A DNA stretch of 64,000 nt, taken from NCBI RefSeq assembly GCF_037893015.1, contig NC_133659.1, forward strand, positions 15,108,183 through 15,172,182, written 5' to 3'. The position numbers and the translations under genes are program-made. The notes beneath the pieces are model-generated. The model did no database searches. It saw nothing but the letters and a program-made list of their open reading frames with translations, and was not told the DNA's origin. This DNA is from Macrotis lagotis. Its lineage: Eukaryota; Chordata; Mammalia; Peramelemorphia; Peramelidae. Shown here in pieces: positions 56,301-64,000 of the stretch (positions within the stretch are counted from its first letter, which is position 1; each line of letters starts with the position of its first letter).

Positions 56301-58713
56301 TGCCAGGGAGCCCTACGAGCCCACCTGGAACAGGCAGAGCTTACTCTGCCAGAATCCTGAGCCATGATGGCAGGGCCAAGAAGGCACAAAGAGGGGGACA
56401 AGTGAAGGGGGGGCAGAAAGGAAGCGAGGGGGTCCCCACGATGTGCTGGGCCCATCTGAGGACATTCTCTTCTCTGATCTTACATCAAGGAGGGGGGCGT
56501 TGGGAGGCAGAGTATAGCCCCCAGGCAGTTTGGAACCCTCTGAGAGGCTCTGGGAGCTATCCACTAGGAGGCTATTCCATTCCTCTCTGGTGTTCCCTCT
56601 ACATCCTTCTTGGTTTGCTAGGAATCAGTGCCAGTTTGTCAACCATGGAATGGGGGGGGGGTTCTACAAAGGTAGTAGGGAACAGAGCTGGAGTGAAGAC
56701 CTTTCTACCTCCTCTCCTTCTGGCTCAGCTTCTTGGAAGACTGTACCTCTCCCCTTTCCCATTGCTGCCCTCAACAGACAGTCAGGGTCTCCATCAGGCA
56801 AGAATTCTGCCTGGACAACAGGGGCGCAGGACTCTCAATACCTACTCATCACTCCAAGCCCCACTCCAACACTGGCTCTTTACAAACCACTCCCTGCTCA
56901 CAGTCTCCAGTCCTGGAATCTCCTCTTCTCAGGGCACAAGGTTAGATTCCCTACCTGATGCTAAACTCTAAAATCAGGGGATGCTTTCATTAAAATGTGC
57001 CTGCTGCCCCCCCAATTCAGTATTCTTATTGTTATTTCAGGCATCTTATAAATGTTTAAATCAAATGAATGGGTGCAGAGTCCTTACCTGCCAAGCCGGA
57101 GCAAGAAGGCAGACCCCCCCCAGAGAAAGGGAGAAACCCAACAACAGAACTGAGAATCTTTTGCATGTCCTCTGGCAGATATGCAGATTAATAATTACAA
57201 CTGAAACAGATTAGCTTCAAAAGGAAAAGCTGTTAATTAAGAAATCAAGTAGCTGTGCATTATGGTTTTTCTTTGAGACAGATGAAGAAGGTAACTCTAG
57301 ATACATGGAAGTCACTGGCTATGGAATAGGGATGATGCAGATGAGGGACCCGACTGGGAAATGGCAGAGTGCATCTGATCCCAGGGTAGATAGGGTAGAA
57401 TGGCTGGCCAGGGCAGTTGGAGGCTGGCAAGAAGATAGTCAGACAAGGAGCGATGGCAAGCCTGGCTGGGCCAAAGGAGTTATCTTGACTTTCTGCTGTT
57501 TTTGGTTTGAGTGAGCACATGAATAGGAATTGAATGGGGGGAGGGAGAAGTTGTGCAAAGTCCCCAGCCTCGTTTTCTCCCCTACAGCCATCTGGGTCCA
57601 ATGTCAGAGATGGATCGGATGACTGGAGAGGCCCTGGATGTGAGGCAGTGGGGTGAAGTGACTTGCTTAGGGTCACACAGCTAGTAAGAGTCACGTATCT
57701 GATGCTGGATTTGAACTCAGGTCCTCCCAACTCCAGGACTGGTGAGTCACCCAGGTGCCCTCTCTGGTTTTAGCCCAGTGACAAATAGTCCAGAGAGTCT
57801 GAAGAGATGCTGTCAGGTTGTTTGTGGGTTTTTCTTGAGCCCCAAAGTGGAGTAGCAGCAAAGTCAGGCATCTACCTCATTCTGCAGCTTGGGGAGCCCC
57901 ACAAAGACCACTGGCTCAGCAGCTGACCACCGATTCCCAGGTGCACCCCACTCCACAATTCAGAGAAGCACCAAGAAATTTCCCTGCTAGGTCTGTAAAG
58001 GATACTGAAAATGTCCATAGTCGATCAGAAGAAGCCCCGGGTACAGCAATGTGCAAAAGGCTGAGGCAATCTAAAGAGAAAAATGGCCTGGTAAAAGTAA
58101 GTCTAGGACCAAAAGAAACAGGTAGGTCCATAAACTGTGCTGTTTCTGCCCAAGTGCCCTGGAGATGGGCTGTCCTGCAGGGAAGGGCTGGCACTTGGGA
58201 TGAGTGGCCTGGCAAAGGGTGGTGGACAAGGGAGACTCAGGGCCGGCTGGCCTGGGGATGAAGGCTCCTTTCTCCTCCAAAATGCAGCTCATCTTGCTAT
58301 TGTTCTTGAGGGCATTAAAATATTTGCTGAAAGATGAGAGGTTTTCTTTTTGTGTTTTGTTTCGTTTTTACAAGGCTAAGAGTAACTTGTCCAAGGCCAC
58401 ACATCTAAGTAATTATTAAGAGTCTGAGGCTGTATTTGAACTCAGGTCCTCCTGACTCCAAGGCTGGTGCTCTATCCACCACGTCACCTAGCTGCTCCCG
58501 AGTGAAGGTTTTCTAACAGAAGACAGGGGCATGAACCGTTTTTTGTTTTTCAGCTTCGTTCATTTTTAAGCTAACAAGGAAATTATTTTCACAGGAAAAT
58601 AAATGTGAAATAAAGTATTTTGATACTTGCCTTCCTTTTGGTTGAAGTTTCTTTTAAATAACAACAGTATAAAACAACTGCAGGGATATAAATCATTGAA
58701 TCAGCGATAAAAA
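45417..58713 (-). CDS. ALG6: Dolichyl-P-Glc:Man9GlcNAc2-PP-dolichol alpha-1,3-glucosyltransferase (ten exons, N-terminus outside the window)
   Basis: Exons in transcript order: 58713-58631, 58070-58006, 55445-55254, 52294-52159, 50698-50613, 49660-49576, 48098-48028, 47069-47001, 46916-46718 and 45614-45417. All phases fit and the chain ends in TAA. About 393 residues are encoded; the human protein has 507, so about 115 N-terminal residues lie beyond the right edge. Landmarks are [47 protein letters not shown] and YFNIII near the end. ALG6 is a multi-pass ER membrane enzyme of family GT57 that transfers the first glucose onto the lipid-linked N-glycan precursor. The end KKIN fits a C-terminal KKxx ER-retrieval signal. 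Two introns begin with GC. The catalytic luminal loop near the N-terminus is not in the window. Confidence 0.97.
46718..46916 (-). CDS. ALG6: ALG6 exon MLPLLLKD...SFSIFE
   Basis: The acceptor is TTTTCCTCCCCAG and the donor is TGG|GTAAGT. The 199-nt exon encodes [20 protein letters not shown], then ASFSIFE and DELQLKPFS, matching human [26 protein letters not shown] and ELQLKSFS. The 3' end ([10 protein letters not shown]) is less conserved. Confidence 0.96.
47001..47069 (-). CDS. ALG6: ALG6 exon PVCLIL...STFS
   Basis: The acceptor is TTTCTCATTTTAG and the donor is AG|GTGAGT. The 69-nt exon encodes [20 protein letters not shown], matching human [20 protein letters not shown]. It is too short to stand out as an open frame. 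Confidence 0.96.
47287..47375. repeat. Compound (CACACAGA)n(CA)n microsatellite
   Basis: Four regular CACAGACA units are followed by a pure CA run to about 47375. It lies in the ALG6 intron between the 48028-48098 and 47001-47069 exons, 218 bases upstream of the latter on the transcript strand. Confidence 0.97.
48028..48098 (-). CDS. ALG6: ALG6 exon [10 protein letters not shown]
   Basis: The acceptor is TTTTTCCTCCTGTAAAG and the donor is TT|GTAAGT. The 71-nt exon encodes [20 protein letters not shown], with [10 protein letters not shown] identical to human. Confidence 0.96.
48815..49040 (+). mobile_element. Longer marsupial SINE (MAR1-like)
   Basis: Forward: AGTCAGGAAGACCTGAGTTC, GTGTGACCTTGGGTAAGTAA, TGTAAAATGAATTGGAGAAG, AACATGACTGAAAAACAACT. 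It lies in an ALG6 intron in opposite orientation to the gene. The 94-codon frame on the - strand here is an artefact. Confidence 0.9.
49576..49660 (-). CDS. ALG6: ALG6 exon [15 protein letters not shown]
   Basis: The acceptor is CAACTCTTTCAG and the donor is CTG|GTATGT. The 85-nt exon encodes [20 protein letters not shown] and GFKYAL, matching human FLSLLPACIKLILQPS and GFKFTL. A hydrophobic membrane segment. Confidence 0.95.
49970..50115 (+). mobile_element. Diverged tRNA-derived or MIR-like SINE
   Basis: Forward: GGCAGCTAGAGGGGACAG, CCCAAGTTCAAATCTGGCCT, CCTTAACTGTCAAATGTAAA. In an ALG6 intron. Confidence 0.65.
50205..50345. repeat. Degenerate CAT/CCCCCACT-rich repeat
   Basis: Two rough copies of a pattern run from ATCATCAT triplets through CCCCCACTCCCCCC, separated by about 50 bases. 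Low-complexity sequence in an ALG6 intron. Confidence 0.7.
50613..50698 (-). CDS. ALG6: ALG6 exon DKVANFWCS
   Basis: The acceptor is TTTCTTTTTAAAG and the donor is AG|GTAGGA. The 86-nt exon encodes [20 protein letters not shown]...QLMF and matches human [20 protein letters not shown]. It opens in phase 0, directly continuing GRGLFE from the previous exon. Confidence 0.96.
52159..52294 (-). CDS. ALG6: ALG6 exon with LCWLPF...[16 protein letters not shown]; donor is GC
   Basis: The acceptor is CGTTTCCCCCAG. The 136-nt exon encodes [20 protein letters not shown], then [19 protein letters not shown] and GRGLFE, nearly as in human. It ends GAG|GCATGT. The next GT downstream would put a stop at the junction with the following exon, so the GC donor is required. 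The exon sits in a locally GC- and CpG-rich patch. Confidence 0.96.
54607..54643. repeat. 37-bp dispersed direct repeat, copy 1
   Basis: It starts CAGGGTCTCCAT and ends TTCTGCCTGGACAAC. A second copy in the same orientation is at 56783-56819 with three mismatches. Both lie in ALG6 introns. They do not belong to a SINE that I recognise. Confidence 0.8.
55254..55445 (-). CDS. ALG6: ALG6 exon with [14 protein letters not shown]
   Basis: The 192-nt exon has acceptor TCTTTTCCTTAATATAG and donor GG|GTGAGT. It encodes [40 protein letters not shown] and KKGLKGKG, which aligns along its length with human. With this acceptor, two residues (Asn-Ile) are added between GHFQ and YN relative to human. No other AG in frame would remove them. 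Confidence 0.96.
56783..56819. repeat. 37-bp dispersed direct repeat, copy 2
   Basis: Pairs with 54607-54643 at 34 of 37 positions, 2.2 kb away in the same orientation. Confidence 0.8.
57585..57765 (-). mobile_element. Marsupial SINE (longer form)
   Basis: Reverse: GGATGACTGGAGAGGCCCTG, GAAGTGACTTGCTTAGGGTC, TTTGAACTCAGGTCCTCC, then a degenerate head near CACCCAGGTGCCC. Confidence 0.88.
58006..58070 (-). CDS. ALG6: ALG6 exon with the [14 protein letters not shown] signature
   Basis: The acceptor is TTTTTCTCTTTAG and the donor is CA|GTATCC. The 65-nt exon encodes [21 protein letters not shown] and the first two bases of the next codon. The IDYGHFQ block is a hallmark of the ALG6/ALG8 family and is unchanged from human apart from conservative substitutions nearby. 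Confidence 0.97.
58340..58500 (-). mobile_element. tRNA-derived marsupial SINE
   Basis: Reverse copy: TTTTTACAAGGCTAAGAGTA, CCAAGGCCACACATC, TTTGAACTCAGGTCCTCC, CACCTAGCTGCTCC. Flanks GATGAGAGGTTTTCT and GAGTGAAGGTTTTCT suggest a diverged target duplication. It lies 130 bases from an ALG6 exon end. Confidence 0.9.
58631..58713 (-). CDS. ALG6: ALG6 exon ([14 protein letters not shown]); donor is GC
   Basis: The acceptor is TTTTGTCTTTCAG. The 83-nt exon starts two bases before a codon boundary and encodes [21 protein letters not shown]...KRK, a membrane segment plus a basic loop that matches human [20 protein letters not shown]. The exon ends AAG|GCAAGT. GC is needed: using the GT four bases further shifts the frame of the next exon. 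Confidence 0.95.
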
Positions 58714-60160
58714 CTGAAAGACAAAAGATGAACAGTCCATGAGTATTTGGGGTCTACCGTCCATAACCCCCTCCTCCATCCTTCTACCCTAAGTCCTGTC
58801 CAGCATCATCCCCCGGGGAGGCATGCCAACAGCTTCCTGCCCATTCCTGATGGGCACTCCCCTTCATGGATGCCTTTCTCCTGCTTTCCTGAATGATCCC
58901 ACAGACAGACAGACAGAAGGACCCAAAGGGAGGCAACCATCTTCCTCCAAAGTCCTTAAAAAGTATCTGGAGAGAACAGAAGGGAAAATGACCTCCTTGT
59001 CTTCTCCCTCAATTCTGGCATGGCAGATGAATGCCAGCAGCGTATCCCATAGGAAATGGAACATATGACCAGAGGAAATCATAAAACATCTCTGAAGGTC
59101 CCCCATATCAAGAACAAGTCAATCTATTGGGTGGAGCCACAGACATGACTGCAGCTGGAGCTGGAGGTCTGGGCAAGCGCTACCCCCTGGGGCCAGAGCA
59201 GCCAGTGGTAGCACCCCACTTCACAGCACCCAGAGCCTCCCTTTTCTCATCCACAAGGTATGACACTCATCTGCGCTGCCACTTTCCACTGTCACATCCC
59301 AACCCCCCTGGAGAACACGACAGGCACATGAACCTCCACTAGAACTATGGAGACCAAGGCTTCAGGTCATCTTCAGCTACATTCTCTGTGGACTGGGGTC
59401 TACCTCCTGGGCCCACCAGACTGAGCAGATGCTACAGTATTAGAAGGTGACAAAGCTCCTGTTTGGTGATAAAGATACCAAAGATTGACTGGGGGTACTT
59501 TTCCATTAAGCTTTTTGGATAGCTTTTGCAAAGAGAAAAGATGCAGGGCAGAGTGAAGAGATCCCTAAACTCAGAGGCAAGCAGAACTGAGCGGGAATCC
59601 TCCCTTAGACTCCAAGAGCGGGGGGAGCCTGGACATCAGGAGACTTTCTTGTGAGCTGAGCCAGGTAGTTGGGAGGACTACCAGGGCCAGGCCCACTCCC
59701 TAGCCCAGCACAAAGCTGACTGTGCTTAGAGAGGAAGCGGTCAGAAAGGGAGCTAACTGCCAACTGTAGAGTGCATTTGTACCAAACACCTTTCGATAAC
59801 AAGGAGGACCTGGGCATTCCTTTGTCACACACCTACAAGAGAGAGGAAAATACCTCCAGGAAAGATCCCTCAAAAGAACAGCATGTCCATGGGGAACAGG
59901 AACAGCCAAGGGGCAGAGGAAAAGGAAGACTTGGTGAGCCTCAAACACCTCAAACCTAGTTATGAAGCGGCAGAGTGGCAGGAGGGCCTGGGGGGGGGGA
60001 TGGCACAGCCATGGAAGCATCAGGAATTCTGAGCCCAGAGCTTTCCCAGGGCCAGACAAGTGGTCAGAAAGTGCTGAGAAAGGGCCCTGAGTGGGCAATG
60101 GGAGGAGAAATGGTCAGCACTGGGAGTTTCAGGGGAACAGGACCCTTCCTGGGGAAAGAC
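58714..60160. other. ALG6 intron, right of the last exon found
   Basis: I searched the - strand for the preceding ALG6 exon (human SRGYESQAHKLFMRTT) and did not find it. Frames such as 59700-60098 (-) do not resemble ALG6. Confidence 0.5.
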
Positions 60161-60169
60161 CAGAGTGCA

Positions 60170-63100
60170 GACTGAGTGCAGTGACCACACCTCTCCCCAG
60201 GACACCCAAAACATAAAGACCCCTAGAACCAGCTGTGAAAATGGCAGGGGAAAAAGCCTGAAGCTTAGTACAGTATCCCTGGGTGTCCCCACCACTCCAC
60301 CCCCACCCCCAACTTTAACAAAAAGTTCAAACTCAGAAAAAGAATCTGACCATAAAAAACTACTGGTGACAGGGAAGATCAAGACACAAATTCAGAAGAA
60401 GAAAATTTCATGCAAAGCCTCAAAGAAAAATGCAAATTGGAAATAAGACCAAGAAGGATTCTCAGAATAACTCTAGAAAGAGCCAAAAAATAATCTTAAA
60501 AAAAAATCAAATAAAAGCTAAAGAGGACAGATTAGGAAAGTAAGAGCCAGGAAAGAAAAATATGAAACAGTAACTAACAGTTTGGTAAAAGAGACAGAAA
60601 AAATTACTAAAGAAAATAACCCCTTATAAAGCAGACTTGATCAAATGTGGAAGGAAGGGCACGAAACATCATGGAAGAAATAATTCTTTAAAAATCAGAA
60701 TTGGTTAAGTGAAAGTTAATGACTTCATGAGATATAAAGAAACAATAAAGTCAAAAGAATGGGGGGAAAAAATTGAAACATCTCATCAGGAAAACAACTG
60801 ACCTGGAAAGCAGATCAAGGAGAAATAATTTAAGAATTATTGGACAACTTGAAAATATGATCAAAGAAATACATCACATTTCAAGAAATTATAAAGGAAA
60901 ACAAGCTCTGAGAGCCGAGAAGCAGAGGGTAAAATTAGAAACTCAAGGAATCCACCAACCAGCTCCTGAAAGCGATCCCAAGATGCAAACTCCCAGGAAT
61001 ATCATAAGCAAATTCCAGAGCTCCCACACCAAGGAGAAAAATACTTCAAGCATTCAGGAAGAAACCATTTAAATACCATAGAGCCACAGTCAGAATAACA
61101 CAAAATTTAGCAGCTTCCACATTAAAGAAAGAAAACATGTACCCAGCTAAACTGAGGAAAATCTTTCTTCAAAATAGACTTTTAATGAAATAAAGGTCCT
61201 TTGAGCATTCCTGGTGAAAAGACAAGAGCTGAATAGAAAATCTGACTTTCAACATGTATATATGTGTATACATATGCACATATACAAACATATGTGTATA
61301 TAAAAGGTAAAGTGTAAAAGTATGAAACAATAAATTTGTAAGAAAAATCATAAGGAATTTATAAGGTTAAACTGTTCACATTCCTATAATGGGAGATGAT
61401 ATGAAGTGCATGATGATTTCAAAATTTTTTTTAATAGAAGAGTAAAGAGGAGGGATGCCTTAGGAGAAGGAAGAGAATATTCTCCCATAAAAGATGCCCA
61501 AGGAGACCTTCAACAGAGGAAGGAGAATGGGTGGGCAAGGCTGGAATCTCACTCTCCTCTGAAGTGGTTCAAAGGAGGAAGAACAGAGACAGACTGTCAG
61601 GGAAGTCAGAAGGAATAAGAAAGGGAGAAGAGGGGTGTTAGGAGGAAGGGGGAATAAAGGAAGCAGTGGAAGAAAGAAAGACTCTTGAGAAAGTCCTGAG
61701 AAACAGAAGTAAATCAGATGAGAATATGCATGGGAGAAACCCACCCACAAAACAGAAGCAGATTAGAAACCAGAATCCAACAACAGGTTTTTTTAAAAAA
61801 GTTACACTTGAAATGGAAAGAAACACACAGTTAAAAGAAGGAGTAGGAGCAGAACCGATTCTGCTGAGCTGAAGAAAGTAAGGCAGAAGTGGAATCCTGC
61901 TCTTAGACAAAGCAAAAACTAAAATAGCCCTAATTAGAAAAAACTACATCTTACTAAAAGGGCCTAAAGAAAATGAAGGAACATCAGTACTAAAATATAT
62001 AAGTATCAAATGGCAACACATTTAAATTCTCAAAGGAAAGTTAAACGAATTACAAAAGGAAATAGACACTAAAACCAATGTTGGAGAACCCAATGTTGCC
62101 CTCTCAGAACTAAATAAATTTAACCATAAAATAAATAAGATTTTAAGAAGAATACAATTTTAGAAAAATTAGATATGATAGATCTCTAAAGAAAACTGAA
62201 TGGGACTAGAAAGTAGTTTTATCTTTTTTTCAGCTGCACATGGCACTTTCACAAAAACAGACCACATATTAAAGCATTAAACAAATTTCTGCAAATAAAT
62301 GCAGAAAAGTAGAAATATTAAATGCACTGTTTTTGGACCACAATGCAATAAAAATTACATTCATAACAGGTCTTTGAAACAAATATTTAAAAACTAATTA
62401 GAAACTAAATAATACCATCCTAAAAAATTAGTGAGTTAAAGAACAGAAACAATCAATAATTTTGTTAAAAATAATAACAATGAGACAACATACCAAATTT
62501 ATGGGATGCTGCCATAACAAACTACATAGCAGTAATTAGGGGAAAATTTATTTCTCTAAATGCTTACAAAATACAAAAGTAGATCATTTCAAAAACCAGA
62601 CAGAAAACAAATTAAAAATCCTCAATTTAACATAAAAAAATCCTGAAAATCAAAGGAGAGATTAATAAAATTGAAAGCAGAAAAACCACTGAACTAATAA
62701 AGAAAACTGAGTGGTTTAATAGAAAAATCAATAAACAATTGGTTATTAAAAAGAAAGAAAAAAATCCTAATTACAGTATCAAAAACAAAAAAGGTAAATG
62801 CACCACCAATGAAGATGAAATTAAAACAATTAGAAGAAGATAATTTGCTGAATTATATGCTGGAAAAACTGACAATCTAAATTAAAAGATAAATATTTAT
62901 AAAACTATAAATTGTTCATGTTAACAGAAGAGGAAAAAAGTATCTAAATAACCCTATCTTGGAAAAAGAAATTGAGCAAGCAAGCTATAAATGAGCTCTG
63001 GTAGGAAAAAATTCTCGGGATCAGATGGATTGACAAGTGAATTCTACTGAACACTTAAAAAAACCAATCTATTCAATATGGCATAAACTATTTGAAAAAA

Positions 63101-63895
63101 TAATCATTTGTGTTTTTACCTAAATAGGGGAAAGCAAAACCTATAGACAAATTTCAATGAATATTGAAGCCTTGCATGGTGATGACAGTAATATATCACA
63201 AAGATCATACACTGTGATCAAGTGGGCTTTGTATTAGGAAGGCAAGGTTGGTTCAATATTAAGAAAACTGTAAGCACAACTGACTATATCAATAACAAAA
63301 ATGACAAAATCAAGTGACATCAAGAGATGCAGAAAAAGTTTTTGAAAGAATAGCACCCATTTCATTTTATATTTATATTATATTAAAAACATAACATAGA
63401 AATAAATGGAGTTTTTCTTAAGCCTGGAAAAACTTGCACAAACTGAGGTTGAGGGAAAGGAGCAGAAGCAGAACATTCTATACACTAGCAACAACACAGG
63501 ATGATGGTCAACTAGGATGGACTTGCTCACCCTATCAGTGCAGTAATCAGGGACAATTTAGGGTTTGGGATGGAGAATGGCTCCATATCCAGAGAAGGAA
63601 CTGAAGAGTTTAAACAGAAACCAAAAATGATCATCGTTAATTTTAAAAGTTGCCTTCTGTATTCTATCATTTTTTTCTAATGCCTTCTTTCTTCCTTTTA
63701 GATCTGATTCTTCTCTTACAACACGTTCAACTTCTATGTTTAGTACGGTTATAAATGTAAAGCCTATATTGGATTGCTTTGGGAAGGGATGGGGGGGTAG
63801 GAGGGAGAAAATGGCAAAACTCAAATCCTTACAAAAAAAATGATTGAAAAAACTACCACTGTATGTAGTTGGAAACACAATTAAAATATTTAAAT
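60170..63895 (+). mobile_element. Degenerate L1, about 3.7 kb, antisense to ALG6
   Basis: The order matches an L1: a 5' part with AGCTGTGAAAATGGCAGGGG, an ORF1 remnant at about 60773-61072 containing LESRSRRNNLRIIGQLENMI, AT-rich ORF2 remnants from about 61700 to 63400 broken by stops and frameshifts, then a 3' UTR with a G-rich stretch (GGGATGGGGGGGTAGG) and an A-rich tail near 63890. It cannot encode a working protein. It sits in an ALG6 intron, probably explaining part of its length. Confidence 0.85.
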
Positions 63896-64000
63896 AATAA
63901 AAAATTTTTTAATGGAACTTTTCTTAAAATGATAAACTATATCTGAGACCAAGAGGAAGCATTATCTATAAAGAAGATAAAAGTAGAAGTCTTCCCAATA

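Larger units (their letters stand above)
55446..58005. other. ALG6 intron, apart from the repeats listed
   Basis: No exon is supported. The 226-codon frame at 56291-56971 (+) overlaps open frames on the other strand and in another + frame and has no domain, as expected for GC-rich non-coding sequence. Confidence 0.5.

Noticed and set aside
56291..56971. Second 226-codon frame, antisense in an ALG6 intron
   Set aside because: Overlaps other open frames on both strands, low-complexity GC-rich translation, no family.
60773..61072. 99-codon frame as a host gene
   Set aside because: It is a remnant of L1 ORF1 (SRRNNLRIIG motif).
58714..64000. Further upstream ALG6 exons
   Set aside because: No sequence resembling the expected human segment was found on the - strand.

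Overview
The window is nuclear DNA of a marsupial. Two kinds of evidence agree. Exons on both strands encode two recognisable mammalian proteins. The interspersed repeats are marsupial-type: tRNA-derived SINEs with the GGCAGCTAGGTGGC head, longer related SINEs, MIR-like CORE-SINEs and L1 fragments. I cannot name the species.

Left part (3.7-38.7 kb, + strand): seven exons of ITGB3BP (CENP-R / NRIF3 / beta3-endonexin) join in one frame with correct splice phases. They end in a stop at 38705. Only the first five coding bases (Met plus two bases of the next codon) are missing and should lie in an exon left of the window, or one I could not find. The product would be about 183 residues, against 177 in human. 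Its introns (0.9-12.8 kb) are AT-rich and full of L1 and SINE fragments. Intron 1 also holds an 18S rRNA pseudogene with a nearly identical inverted partial copy.

Right part (45.4-58.7 kb, - strand): ten exons encode about 393 C-terminal residues of ALG6, the ER glucosyltransferase that adds the first glucose to the dolichol-linked N-glycan precursor. The N-terminal exons lie beyond the right edge, past a degenerate L1 of about 3.7 kb (60.2-63.9 kb). Two ALG6 introns have GC rather than GT donors, and in both cases the reading frame requires it.

The two genes are convergent, with 6.7 kb between stop codons. From memory this matches human 1p31.3, where ALG6 and ITGB3BP also lie tail to tail. 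They have no known joint function; the arrangement is conserved synteny. There are no bacterial-type operons, CRISPR arrays or mobile gene systems. Nearly all other ORFs are chance frames, simple repeats or transposon remnants.
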